A DNA stretch of 15,501 nucleotides from an uncultured Sutterella sp. (GCA_900554675.1 USIM01000004.1:1-15501); one strand, 5' to 3'. Positions 1 through 8,087 are shown, counted from the first letter of the stretch. The notes: generated by a model from the letters alone, not told the origin. Made by a program: numbers and translations.

Positions 1-1
1 T

Positions 2-649
2 CACTCTGTGTTGTGGAAAGGAAGCCGCGAAGATGTTGAGCGTATGGTGCGATTTGATCCCGAAGAGCTCAAGAGCATTACGAGTGAGGATAATCGTCCG
101 CTCATTCTCATCGCTCCGCACTTTGCAGGCCTGGATGCCACCGGTATCGGTTTAAATCTTCATGTTCGAGGCGTATCGCTTTATCAAAAGCAGTCCAACC
201 CCGTTTGGGATGAAGCAGCATTGGCCGGACGTATGCGTTTTAACGAACCGGTATTGATTGCTAAGAGCAATCAAAGCGATTTGCGTCCTGTTATTCGAGC
301 TATGCGAGATGGGCTTCCCTTTTACTATTTGCCCGACATGGATCACGGCAGAAGAAATTCGATCTTTGTTCCTTTCTTTGGCGTGCCGGCGGCAACGCTC
401 CCAATGGCTTCGCGCTTAGCAAAGATGACGAAAGCCAAGGTTTTGATGTGTATTCCGGAAATGGTTGAGGACGGTTATCAAATTCACATTACGAAGTGTT
501 GGGACAACTTCCCGACGGATGATTTTGAAGCCGACACGTTGCGTGTAACGCAAGAGTTGGAACGCTGGATTTTGAAATTCCCCGCTCAATACATGTGGAC
601 TCATCGACGTTTTAAGACTCGTCCTGAGGGCGAAAAGTCTGTGTATTAA
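2..649 (+). CDS. Lipid A biosynthesis (lauroyl/myristoyl-type) acyltransferase, 5' truncated by window edge
   Basis: Family member of LpxL/LpxM/HtrB, inner-membrane enzymes that transfer an acyl chain from acyl-ACP to lipid A precursors. The reading frame is open to the window edge, so the GTG at 8 is an internal codon and not the start. About 215 codons are present of a family length near 290-310, so roughly the first 80-90 residues, including the usual N-terminal membrane anchor, lie outside. The catalytic HX4D motif is visible (APHFAGLD, His and Asp at codons 38 and 43 counted from base 8). It is followed by the conserved DMDHG...FVPFFGV block and a typical end containing MWTHRRFKTRP. The stop is one base before the dapF ATG, so the two genes are almost certainly cotranscribed. 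An lpxL-dapF pairing is common in Burkholderiales. Which acyl chain it transfers cannot be told from the sequence. Confidence 0.92.
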   Translation, partial: HSVLWKGSREDVERMVRFDPEELKSITSEDNRPLILIAPHFAGLDATGIGLNLHVRGVSLYQKQSNPVWDEAALAGRMRFNEPVLIAKSNQSDLRPVIRAMRDGLPFYYLPDMDHGRRNSIFVPFFGVPAATLPMASRLAKMTKAKVLMCIPEMVEDGYQIHITKCWDNFPTDDFEADTLRVTQELERWILKFPAQYMWTHRRFKTRPEGEKSVY

Positions 650-650
650 G

Positions 651-1493
651 ATGCGCTTGAAATTTACCAAAATGCAAGGTGCCGGCAATGACTTTGTGGT
701 TATTGACGGCATTTCTCAAGATTTTGACCCTAATCCAGAAACGATTCGTCGTTTGTCCGATCGCCATTTCGGTATCGGTGCCGATCAGGTGTTGTTAGTT
801 GAAAAGACGCATTTGGTAGATGTTGATTTTCGTTATCGCATTTTTAATGCCGATGGGGGCGAAGTTGAGCAGTGTGGTAATGGAGCGCGCTGCTTTGCTC
901 GTTTTGTTGTTGATAAGGGCTTGACGAACAAAACGCGAATTCGTGTCGAAACGAAAAAACGCGTTATTGAACCTGAAATCCTCGAAGATGGTCGAGTAAA
1001 GGTCATGATGGGCGCGCCCTCATTTAAGCCTGAAGACTTACCTTTCAATCCCGCCCAACTCTTATCTACGAAGATGGCCGATTTGTCCGTATGGCATTAC
1101 GAGAATGTTGCCTTTGGTGCTCTTTCAATGGGCAACCCCAGTGCGGTGATTTTTGTTGATAATGTTGATGAAACGGACGTTGAGGGCATAGGTAGAAAGA
1201 TTTGTTTTGCCCCGTGTTTTCCTCAACAAACTAATGTCGTATTTTTGGAAGTCAATGACGCTCATCGAGCAAAGATTCGTGTTTTTGAAAGAGGCGCTGG
1301 TGAAACCTTAGCTTGTGGTTCGGGCACTTGTAGTGGCGTTGTTGCTTCCATGTTGGCCGGACAAACAAACACTTTCGTAGACGTTCAAGCGCGAGGCGGA
1401 ACGTTACAAATTCAATGGTCGGGGGATTTGGCTGCCCCGGTGTATTTGGTCGGAGATGCCGTAAGCGTCTTTGACGGAGAAATTCTTCTTTAA
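651..1493 (+). CDS. dapF: Diaminopimelate epimerase
   Basis: Cytoplasmic enzyme converting LL-diaminopimelate to meso-diaminopimelate, the precursor of lysine and of the peptidoglycan cross-linking residue. The 280-residue length is normal for the family. Both catalytic cysteines are present: Cys75 in the EQCGNGARC motif and Cys222 in the ACGSGTCSG motif. The N-terminus (KFTKMQGAGNDFVVID) is the standard DapF signature, which fixes the ATG start. The gene starts one base after the acyltransferase stop and is followed after 11 bases by the rlmI-like gene, so it sits inside a plus-strand operon. Nothing unusual was seen. Confidence 0.97.
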   Translation: MRLKFTKMQGAGNDFVVIDGISQDFDPNPETIRRLSDRHFGIGADQVLLVEKTHLVDVDFRYRIFNADGGEVEQCGNGARCFARFVVDKGLTNKTRIRVETKKRVIEPEILEDGRVKVMMGAPSFKPEDLPFNPAQLLSTKMADLSVWHYENVAFGALSMGNPSAVIFVDNVDETDVEGIGRKICFAPCFPQQTNVVFLEVNDAHRAKIRVFERGAGETLACGSGTCSGVVASMLAGQTNTFVDVQARGGTLQIQWSGDLAAPVYLVGDAVSVFDGEILL

Positions 1494-1504
1494 AGAGAAT
1501 AGAA

Positions 1505-2710
1505 ATGACGGATTTAGTACTTAAAAAAGGCAAAGAACGATCTTTATTGCGTCGTCACCCGTGGGTTTATGACACGGCTGTACAAAAGGTCATCGGTAAA
1601 GCAAAAAGCGGTGATTTGGTGCGAGTTTTGTCCTTTGATGGGCGTTTTTTAGCTTGGGCTGCTTATTCTCCTGCCTCAACGCTTCGAGCTCGTTGCTGGT
1701 CTTTTAATGAAGAAGATGTGATCAGCCAGGGCTGGTTAGAAGAAAAGATCCGCAAGGCATTGTCTGCTCGAGAAATGTTGGCAGAACGTACCAGTGCTAT
1801 TCGTGTGATTTTCGGTGAAGCTGATCAATTGCCGGGTCTTGTTGTTGACCGTTACGGTGATTGGTTTGTGACGCAATTCCAAGCCGCAGGCGTTGAAGCC
1901 TATCGTGAAGTCATTGCCGATATTTTGATGGCTCAACCGGGCATTAAGGGCGTTTTTGATCGTTCGGATGCAGCCACTCGTCATCGTGAAGGCTTGGAAG
2001 AACGTATTGGTGTTTTGCGTGGTGAGGAGCCGCCCGAAGAGATCGAAGTGGTTGAAGACGGTGTGCGTTACGGCGTTGATGTTCGTAAGGGCCATAAGAC
2101 GGGCTTTTACATTGACCAACGAGAAAACCGTTTGTTGGCACAAAAGTTGGCTCGCGAGTTTAAAGAACGTCACGGCCGTGGGATGCGAGCTTTGAATTGT
2201 TTCTGCTACACGGGTGGTTTTTCATTGGCCCTTTTAGGGGGCGGGGCGGCTGAAGTGGTCTCTGTGGACTCTTCTGCAGAAGCGCTGGCAATGGCCCAAC
2301 GCAATGCTAAGCGAAACGGTTTTGAAGATAGTCGTGCTCAATGGGTTCAAGCGGACGTGTTTGAATATTTGCGCCAAGCCCGTGAAGAAGGTAAAGAATT
2401 TGATTTAGTGATTTTGGATCCGCCGAAATTTGCTTCCAGCCACCGCCACATTGAGCGTGCTGCACGCGCCTACAAGGACATCAATTTAAAGGGCTTGCGT
2501 TTAGTGGCTGAAAATGGCGACTTGTTAACGTTCTCTTGCTCGGGTGCCATGGATGTTGACCTCTTCCAAAAGGTGATTGCTGGGGCGGTGATTGATTCTA
2601 AGCGCGAAGCTTGGATGGTTGCTCGCTTGGGCGCTGGCGCCGACCACCCCTTAATGATGACGTGCCCTGAAGGCGAATACCTCAAGGGTATTCATTTGGT
2701 ACTTCGTTAA
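1505..2710 (+). CDS. rlmI: 23S rRNA (cytosine-C5) methyltransferase, RlmI family
   Basis: Class I S-adenosylmethionine-dependent methyltransferase of the RlmI type, which in E. coli makes m5C1962 in 23S rRNA. It is 401 residues long, close to the E. coli enzyme. An N-terminal PUA-like RNA-binding domain (about residues 1-75, with RHPWVY near the start) is followed by the Rossmann methyltransferase domain. That domain contains a SAM-binding stretch around residues 229-240 (NCFCYTGGFSLALL), the DPPKF motif at 305-309 and the likely catalytic Cys345 in TFSCSG. It lies 11 bases after dapF, with a GAGAATAG purine stretch before the ATG. It appears intact. Assignment to C1962 specifically is by family and not demonstrated by the sequence. 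Confidence 0.9.
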   Translation: MTDLVLKKGKERSLLRRHPWVYDTAVQKVIGKAKSGDLVRVLSFDGRFLAWAAYSPASTLRARCWSFNEEDVISQGWLEEKIRKALSAREMLAERTSAIRVIFGEADQLPGLVVDRYGDWFVTQFQAAGVEAYREVIADILMAQPGIKGVFDRSDAATRHREGLEERIGVLRGEEPPEEIEVVEDGVRYGVDVRKGHKTGFYIDQRENRLLAQKLAREFKERHGRGMRALNCFCYTGGFSLALLGGGAAEVVSVDSSAEALAMAQRNAKRNGFEDSRAQWVQADVFEYLRQAREEGKEFDLVILDPPKFASSHRHIERAARAYKDINLKGLRLVAENGDLLTFSCSGAMDVDLFQKVIAGAVIDSKREAWMVARLGAGADHPLMMTCPEGEYLKGIHLVLR

Positions 2711-2731
2711 GAGACCAAGAAAGGATTGATG

Positions 2732-3736
2732 ATGGATGTAATGGATATGGTGCCTCAAATCCCAGTCACGATTTTGACGGGCTTTTTGGGCGCAGGTAAG
2801 ACCACGTTATTAAACCGAATTTTGAAAGAAGATCACGGTCATCAAATTGCGGTGGTCGAAAATGAATTTGGTGAAGAAGACGTTGACAGTACGTTGTTGG
2901 TTCAAACGGATAAAGAACAAATTGTGCAAATGAGTAATGGTTGCATTTGTTGCACGATCCGCGGTGACCTTTCTCGTGTGTTGACCGATTTGCGCCACCG
3001 TCGAGAAAAAGGCGAAATCGCTTTTAATCGAGTGATTATTGAAACGACGGGTGTCGCTAATCCTGGCCCCGTTGCTCAAACGTTTTTCATGGATGATGCT
3101 GTTGCCGCTTTTTATCGTTTAGACGGTGTCATTACGTTAGTGGACGCAAAGCACGGTCATTTGGCTTTGGATAATGAAAAGGAAGCCCAAGCCCAAGTGG
3201 GTTTTGCTGATCGTATTTTCCTGACCAAAACAGATTTAGTCAGCGAAGAAGACGTTCAAAAGATGGTGAGTCGCCTTCGTCAAATGAATCCCCGTGCACC
3301 GATTGAAAAAGTGAACATGGGTGACGTTGAAATTGACAAGGTGCTCGACATTGAAGGTTTTAACCTCAATGACGTTTTGGATATTGATCCGCAGTTCTTA
3401 AGTGATGTGGGACACCACCATCATCACGGCGATGAGATCGGTTCTTTTGTCTTTACGAGCTATACACCCTTTGATCCGTTCCGTCTTGAGCGTTTCTGGG
3501 GAACGATTACGCAAGTTTATGGTCCTGATTTGTTGCGCTACAAGGGTGTGATTTATTTGGATGGCGTTGATCGAAAAATGATCACACAAGGGGTTCACAT
3601 GTTGGTGGCAGCCGATTTGGGTCCGCAGTGGGCGCCTGACGAAAAACCGATGAGTAAGATCGTTTTTATCGGTCGTAACTTACCGGAAAGCGCTATTATT
3701 ACGGGGCTTGAAACTTGTTTAGTTGATGCTCCATAG
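2732..3736 (+). CDS. COG0523 family GTPase / metallochaperone (CobW, YjiA, ZigA type)
   Basis: G3E-family P-loop GTPase thought to deliver metals such as zinc to client proteins. Visible motifs, numbered from this start, are the Walker A GFLGAGKT (17-24), the metal-binding CICC (71-74), ETTGVANP (105-111 region), TKTD at 165-168 as guanine-specificity motif and a His-rich loop GHHHHHG (227-233). A CobW C-terminal domain follows (about 235-330). Three start candidates lie together (TTG 2726, ATG 2729, ATG 2732). The AAGGA at 2721-2725 is six bases from ATG 2732, which is why I chose it; 2729 is possible and adds one residue. The gene follows rlmI by about 20 bases and precedes dksA. The target metal and client are unknown. 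Confidence 0.9.
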   Translation: MDVMDMVPQIPVTILTGFLGAGKTTLLNRILKEDHGHQIAVVENEFGEEDVDSTLLVQTDKEQIVQMSNGCICCTIRGDLSRVLTDLRHRREKGEIAFNRVIIETTGVANPGPVAQTFFMDDAVAAFYRLDGVITLVDAKHGHLALDNEKEAQAQVGFADRIFLTKTDLVSEEDVQKMVSRLRQMNPRAPIEKVNMGDVEIDKVLDIEGFNLNDVLDIDPQFLSDVGHHHHHGDEIGSFVFTSYTPFDPFRLERFWGTITQVYGPDLLRYKGVIYLDGVDRKMITQGVHMLVAADLGPQWAPDEKPMSKIVFIGRNLPESAIITGLETCLVDAP

Positions 3737-3927
3737 GTTATTGATTTTCCGCAAAAAACTCTGATCTTTTTAACTTGATGTAAAAAAAAGACATTAAAGA
3801 GTGCGAGAAAGTTTATTTTCCTGTATAAATAGGGCCTTAAAATTTCTCACACATTATTTGCGTGAATAACCCCGAGTAATTAGGGTAAATTTTTGAACGG
3901 ACTTTTCCGTTTGTTGGATAAAGATTT
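3737..3927 (+). promoter_or_regulatory. dksA upstream region with probable -10 and a leader hairpin
   Basis: This 191-base AT-rich gap has no strong terminator for the upstream operon. A TATAAA at 3824-3829 matches a sigma-70 -10 box and is followed directly by a GC-rich stretch (TAGGGCC, 3830-3836) of the discriminator type. I could not find a good -35 at the right distance. A small perfect inverted repeat (AACGGA 3896-3901, CTTT loop, TCCGTT 3906-3911) lies 16 bases before the dksA ATG and could fold in the leader, near the GGATAAAG ribosome-binding site (3916-3923). No zinc-uptake-regulator-like palindrome was seen. Confidence 0.4.
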
Positions 3928-4350
3928 ATGGCTACTAAAAAGAAGTTGTTGACCGAGCGTGAATTGCTTGAGATGCCTGAAAAGGATTACATGAACGATC
4001 GCCAATTGGCTTTCTTCCGCAATCGTCTCCAAGAATTGGAAGCTGAATTGCGCAATAACGCTGGTGAAACGACAGAACATTTGCGTGAAACGACCGTAGC
4101 GCCCGATCCTGCCGATCGCGCCACGATCGAAGAAGAACACGCCTTGGAATTGCGCACGCGCGATCGTGAACGCAAGTTGCTCAAGAAGGTTCAAGCCGCC
4201 ATCCAACGTGTCGATAGCGGTGATTATGGTTGGTGTGAAGAAACGGGTGAACCGATTGGTGTGGCTCGTTTGTTAGCCCGCCCGACGGCAACGTTGTCCT
4301 TAGAGGCTCAAATGCGTCGTGAAATCCGCCAAAAGATGTACGGTGACTAA
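3928..4350 (+). CDS. dksA: RNA polymerase-binding transcription factor DksA (degenerate zinc ribbon)
   Basis: DksA binds in the RNA polymerase secondary channel and, with ppGpp, represses stable-RNA promoters and activates amino-acid promoters. The protein has 140 residues, a little shorter than the 151 of E. coli. It has the N-terminal helices, a coiled coil (about 30-95) and the tip motif DPADRA (60-65), whose two acidic residues are required in the family. The zinc-ribbon positions of E. coli (C-x2-C, 17 residues, C-x2-C) are here Cys103, Thr106, Ser124 and Ala127, so only one of the four ligands remains and the protein probably does not need zinc. As I recall, this single-cysteine form is usual in alpha- and betaproteobacteria. 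The gene ends at a bidirectional terminator and is probably a single-gene unit, though readthrough from the upstream operon is possible. Confidence 0.95.
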   Translation: MATKKKLLTERELLEMPEKDYMNDRQLAFFRNRLQELEAELRNNAGETTEHLRETTVAPDPADRATIEEEHALELRTRDRERKLLKKVQAAIQRVDSGDYGWCEETGEPIGVARLLARPTATLSLEAQMRREIRQKMYGD

Positions 4351-4375
4351 TCACTGATCTTTTCAAAGATTCAAT

Positions 4376-4407
4376 AAAAAGGGGATGCCTCGCGACATCC
4401 CTTTTTT
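4376..4407. terminator. Bidirectional intrinsic terminator between dksA and sppA
   Basis: A stem of GGGATG (4382-4387) with CATCCC (4396-4401) around an 8-base loop is extended by an A-run on the left and a T-run on the right (4402-4407). This gives a U-tract in both directions. It lies 25 bases after the dksA stop and 20 bases after the sppA stop on the other strand. Confidence 0.88.
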
Positions 4408-4426
4408 CATGCCTGTTCAAAACAAC

Positions 4427-6241
4427 TTAATCGATGTTAACCAAACTGTGAGCGTAAACATCGCGTTGACGTTGAAGGGCTTCGCTCCAAAACTGTTGTT
4501 CTGCGCGAACTGCAGTCGGCATTTGGATGAAATTGAGCCAACTTAAGGGCGAAGTCCAACGTTTCATCGACGACTTTAACGTGGCGCTCAACGAAACAGA
4601 GGCATCGCTAAAGAAAACGACAGGGCTTGTTGCAGGCAATTTTGCCAATTGACGAGCTTCAGCAATCGCGTCTTCAAAGTACCCAAGGCGATCCACTAAA
4701 TGGTTTTGAAGGGCCTGTTCGCCTGTCCAAACACGACCTTGAGCAACGGTTTGAACTTTCGCTACGGTCAATTTTCTGGACTTAGCAACCAAATTGGTAA
4801 AGTCCCCGTACGTTCGAGCGACATTTTGGGTCAAGATATCTTCAAGACGTGGATCCAACGCACGGATGGACTTGTCCGCCCCGGCAAGCCACGTCGTGGA
4901 AACACTGCCTTGTCCAATCTTTGCCAACGACAACGTCTTTTCAAAGGTGGGCGTCAAACCAAACACCCCAATGGAGCCGGTAATTGTGGTGGGCGAAGCA
5001 ATGACCTTTGTTCCGCCCATGCTGATCCAATATCCACCCGAGGCAGCAACATCCCCCATGCTAATGACAACGGGTTTGCCGGCCTTTTTGATGCGTTCTA
5101 GCCCATGTCGAATGTATTCACTTGCAACGGCAGAACCGCCCGGAGAATTAATGCGGAAAACAACTGCTTTAATATTGGGATCTTCGCGAATCAAATCCAG
5201 TTGTTGATTGATGGACTCGGCGCCGATAATGCCTGGCTCGGATTCACCATCAAGGATTTGACCATCTGCAACCACAATAGCCACACTTTGGGGCGCTACA
5301 TCAACGGGCATTTCCGGTGCGTAGTCAAGATAGGAGATCAAAGCGGCTTTAACACTTTTATCTTTCCCAAGTTTGGACTCAATGAACCCCACCATTTCAT
5401 CGTAGGTTTTAAGACCATCAATGAAGTTGGCGTTTAACGCTGTTTGGGCCATATCGCCGCGATTATTTCGTACGGTTTCTGGCAACGAGTCAATATAGTT
5501 TTTGATGCTGCCGGGGATAAGACCGCGAGAGCGTTCAATATCCGTTGATAAATGCGACCAAGCGTTATTTAGCCAAGTTCTTTCACCTTCAATCCATACG
5601 TCTGATGGTGCGTTGTTGGTAAAAGTTTCTGGGTAACTTTTGTAGGCACCGGCTTTGAAAACATGAACATTAACGCCCAGGCTCTTTAATAAATCACCAT
5701 AGTAAAGGCGATTGGAACTTAAGCCTTTGATGCTGACTTCACCCATGGGGTGCATGTAGATTTCACGGGCGTAAGAGGCGATGGCATATTGAGATTGTGA
5801 AAAATGCGAACCCCAAGCCCAAACAGGTTTGCCACTTTGCTTAAATTGATCAATGCCGCGACCGAGTTCTTTCAGAGAAGCAAGACCAACACGATCTAAC
5901 TTGTCGAGTTTCAGAAAGACACCCTTAATCATCGGATCGCGCTTGGCTTTATCTAACGCCCCTAAAACATCATGTAATGCTGTTTCTTGAGGTTCTTCGC
6001 CCGCAAGCAAGGTCATGGGTAAGGAGGCAGGTTCGGCTTGTTCAACAATGCTGCCTTTTAAATCAAGCACCAAGATACTATTGGCCGGTAGTGGTGAGGT
6101 GCTCTTAAAAACGGCTCCTAAACCAATGACCACGCCAATGACGACCGCAACTTGAATCGTTCGCCATAAAAAGCGGAGAACGAATAAGCAAGCCCTGTCA
6201 ATGGCACTAAAAAATTTTTTGATCCACTTGAAAATAAACAA
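4427..6241 (-). CDS. sppA: Signal peptide peptidase SppA, 67K type (protease IV)
   Basis: Inner-membrane serine protease with a Ser/Lys dyad that degrades cleaved signal peptides. It has 604 residues, the length of the long two-domain form (E. coli 618). An N-terminal membrane segment covers about residues 28-45. The catalytic Lys201 is in GAYKSYPETF in the first domain and the catalytic Ser401 is in VAASGGYW in the second, with INSPGGSA (365-371) preceding it. The start is a TTG, chosen because GAGG (complement of 6247-6250) lies five bases upstream and no in-frame ATG or GTG is near. It is 26 bases downstream of the HAD-family gene on the same strand and so probably cotranscribed with it. 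It appears intact. Confidence 0.93.
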   Translation of the reverse strand: MFIFKWIKKFFSAIDRACLFVLRFLWRTIQVAVVIGVVIGLGAVFKSTSPLPANSILVLDLKGSIVEQAEPASLPMTLLAGEEPQETALHDVLGALDKAKRDPMIKGVFLKLDKLDRVGLASLKELGRGIDQFKQSGKPVWAWGSHFSQSQYAIASYAREIYMHPMGEVSIKGLSSNRLYYGDLLKSLGVNVHVFKAGAYKSYPETFTNNAPSDVWIEGERTWLNNAWSHLSTDIERSRGLIPGSIKNYIDSLPETVRNNRGDMAQTALNANFIDGLKTYDEMVGFIESKLGKDKSVKAALISYLDYAPEMPVDVAPQSVAIVVADGQILDGESEPGIIGAESINQQLDLIREDPNIKAVVFRINSPGGSAVASEYIRHGLERIKKAGKPVVISMGDVAASGGYWISMGGTKVIASPTTITGSIGVFGLTPTFEKTLSLAKIGQGSVSTTWLAGADKSIRALDPRLEDILTQNVARTYGDFTNLVAKSRKLTVAKVQTVAQGRVWTGEQALQNHLVDRLGYFEDAIAEARQLAKLPATSPVVFFSDASVSLSATLKSSMKRWTSPLSWLNFIQMPTAVRAEQQFWSEALQRQRDVYAHSLVNID

Positions 6242-6267
6242 GATGACCTCGATAACAAACTAACGGA

Positions 6268-7023
6268 CTAATTATAGGGGTTTAAAAATCCGATTCGGCG
6301 ACGTTTTGTGACGTTTGGTCGCACTTTGTTAATGACTCTTGGAATATCACGAAGGTGACTGATTTGCGCATCGACATAGTCAATGGTTCTGGCAACCTTG
6401 AGTCCGTGGTGATGCCAGCCCTTACAAAGAACGGTTTGAAAGCCGATCGATTTCGCCACTCGGAGGTTATTTAAACTGTCATCGATTAGACAGACGTCAT
6501 GAGGTTTGACTTTGTAGATGGATAGGATTTTTCTCAACATCTGCACCGAGGGTTTGGGTCGCCACTGACCAAAAACCTTCATGTCTTCAGCTCGATATTG
6601 AGCATCGAAATGGTTCAAAAGATCAAGTTGGCGAAGAATCTTGTCGGCAAAGCAATCGGGGGCATTTGTAAACAGAATCTTTTTACCCGGAAGTCTGCTC
6701 AATGCTGCACGAGTGTCGCCCGTAGTGCTCACGTTAGAAGTATCCACTTGATGCGTTTGGGTTAAAAATGTGTGAGGATCCACACCATGAAATTTCCATA
6801 GACCGTAATAAGTCACTCCATAGCGCAACCAGTAGCGCATGCGAAGCTCGTTGGCCTCTTCTTTGCTCAACCCCATATGACGGTGGATGTAATTCGTCAT
6901 CGAAGAGTCAATTTGATTAAACATATTGGCCGAGGCCGAATACAGTGTGTCGTCCATATCAATGAGCCAAATTTTTGGCGTTTTAATATGACCGCTGATA
7001 ATGCTGGGTTTAAAGTGACTCAT
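6268..7023 (-). CDS. HAD-superfamily hydrolase, probable pyrimidine 5'-nucleotidase
   Basis: A 251-residue haloacid dehalogenase-type phosphatase. The motifs are the nucleophile block IDMDDTLY (Asp22 and Asp24), motif II FTN (118-120), motif III Lys157 in RPKPS, and motif IV IDDSLNN (Asp181/182). The N-terminal cap region (YWLRYGVTYYGL) resembles the SDT1/PyrN pyrimidine 5'-nucleotidase family, which is often annotated near this position in betaproteobacteria. The substrate is inferred. The ATG is preceded, on its own strand, by the U-tract of a terminator hairpin and not by a clear Shine-Dalgarno sequence; the only AAGG is about 14 bases away, inside the hairpin arm. No later start is possible before the nucleophile block with a better site. 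The C-terminus is basic. The gene is upstream of sppA by 26 bases. Confidence 0.85.
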   Translation of the reverse strand: MSHFKPSIISGHIKTPKIWLIDMDDTLYSASANMFNQIDSSMTNYIHRHMGLSKEEANELRMRYWLRYGVTYYGLWKFHGVDPHTFLTQTHQVDTSNVSTTGDTRAALSRLPGKKILFTNAPDCFADKILRQLDLLNHFDAQYRAEDMKVFGQWRPKPSVQMLRKILSIYKVKPHDVCLIDDSLNNLRVAKSIGFQTVLCKGWHHHGLKVARTIDYVDAQISHLRDIPRVINKVRPNVTKRRRIGFLNPYN

Positions 7024-7026
7024 AAC

Positions 7027-7054
7027 AAAAACGGGAACCTTGTTGAGGCTCCCG
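7027..7054 (-). terminator. Intrinsic terminator of the FtsK-like gene
   Basis: The plus-strand arms CGGGAACCT (7032-7040) and AGGCTCCCG (7046-7054) form a 9-position stem with one mismatch and a 5-base loop. On the minus strand it is followed by TTTTT (7027-7031). It lies 17 bases after the FtsK-like stop and its U-tract ends three bases before the HAD-family ATG. Confidence 0.85.
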
Positions 7055-7071
7055 CAAACAATTGGAAAATA

Positions 7072-7995
7072 TTAACGATTTTCTGCAATGCGAATGGCCG
7101 TAACCATGCGTTCAGCATCTTCGTCAGAAAGCCATGGTACCCAGAAGTGTACCGACTTTTCTTCATTTCCCAAAACTGCGATGGCGTGACCGAGCTCACT
7201 TAAGCTTTCTGCACCCTTGATCCCCAAGGCGTATTCACTCATTTCGGCCGTAGGTAACTTAAGGGCAATGCGGTTACCAAAGTAATCGCGGATTTCTTTG
7301 GGCAACACTCGTTCATCGGGCCATTGCGTTGCAAGAATCAAGTGGTATCCGGTGCTCCAACCTTTGTTAGAAATAGCCTTTAAGGCTGCCAATAACTTTG
7401 CTCTAAAGTCATCATCAATTAACCAGACTGCGACTTCGTCAATGATCACAAAGGTGCGCATGATGCGCTTTTTAAGTCCCAAAACATTGTTGCACTCTTC
7501 AAGCGTTTTGACGCCTAATGTTTCAAAGAGCTTTTCATGGGCCTCGATGGACTTAACAATGCTTTCAAGATAGGCCTTAGCGGTTTCAATATTGCTTTCA
7601 ACACGCATTCTGTGAAGACCCTTTAAGCATTCATAAGACCAACCGCCGTTGGGTTCGTAGACTTTGATGGCAGCCAAGTCCGGGGTATTCGTAATAGCAA
7701 TATCTAAAATGAGATTTTTGATAAGAGACGTTTTGCCAGAACCCGTCATCCCTGTAATGAGTGTATAGGGCGCATGAGCGGCATAGCCTTGAAAGGCAGA
7801 TTCGTAATTGAGGTACACAAGGTCATCTTTTTCTGCCGTTCTGCCTAAAACAAATGAATAATTCCCATTGGATTGATTGCGATTGATTTTACGCTCGTTC
7901 CAAATACTCCACATGCTGTCATTACCCTCACGAGAATGTTTTTCAACGAGGGCTTCGATAGCGGCCTGATAGCGAATGTTTGTCTTATCTAACAT
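7072..7995 (-). CDS. Small FtsK/SpoIIIE-domain ATPase, orphan
   Basis: A 307-residue protein consisting almost only of an FtsK/SpoIIIE-type DNA-motor domain. Walker A GMTGSGKT is at 82-89, Walker B VIIDEV at 183-188, and the sensor-like LATQWP at 221-226 is followed by FGNRIALKL (239-247), the usual FtsK-family pattern. There are no membrane segments and no C-terminal gamma (KOPS-reading) domain, so it is not the chromosomal FtsK. The frame is open further upstream to 8079, but I place the start at ATG 7995. AAGGAA lies seven bases before it, and the upstream part would overlap the preceding gene's terminator. A possible -10 (TAAGAT, complement of 8027-8032) has only a weak -35. The gene sits alone between two terminators. 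Motor proteins like this occur in conjugative and other mobile elements, but no relaxase or integrase is present here. Its role is unknown. Confidence 0.82.
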   Translation of the reverse strand: MLDKTNIRYQAAIEALVEKHSREGNDSMWSIWNERKINRNQSNGNYSFVLGRTAEKDDLVYLNYESAFQGYAAHAPYTLITGMTGSGKTSLIKNLILDIAITNTPDLAAIKVYEPNGGWSYECLKGLHRMRVESNIETAKAYLESIVKSIEAHEKLFETLGVKTLEECNNVLGLKKRIMRTFVIIDEVAVWLIDDDFRAKLLAALKAISNKGWSTGYHLILATQWPDERVLPKEIRDYFGNRIALKLPTAEMSEYALGIKGAESLSELGHAIAVLGNEEKSVHFWVPWLSDEDAERMVTAIRIAENR

Positions 7996-8054
7996 AGTCA
8001 CATTCCTTAAAAAAGGTCTTTCTTCTATCTTAGTCGCTTTTTTTGTTAGTGCGT

Positions 8055-8087
8055 AAAAAAAGCCTTTGATTGCGGACAATCAAAGGC
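8055..8087 (-). terminator. Intrinsic terminator of the leftward amidohydrolase gene
   Basis: A perfect 11-bp stem (8062-8072 with 8077-8087, arm GCCTTTGATTG) has a CGGA tetraloop. On the minus strand it is followed by a seven-base U-tract (A-run 8055-8061 on plus). It lies 37 bases after the amidohydrolase stop. It is a very strong terminator that closes the porin-amidohydrolase unit. Confidence 0.93.

Noticed and set aside
1736..2173. Minus-strand open frame inside the rlmI-like gene
   Set aside because: It lies wholly within a well-supported methyltransferase gene and has no motif of its own.
3737..3927. Zinc-regulator (Zur) operator upstream of dksA
   Set aside because: I searched the gap by eye for an AT-rich GTTATA-type palindrome because of the COG0523-DksA pairing and found none.
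7996..8079. 28-residue N-terminal extension of the FtsK-like protein
   Set aside because: The upstream start lies inside the loop-stem of the preceding gene's terminator and has no ribosome-binding site, while ATG 7995 has AAGGAA seven bases before it.
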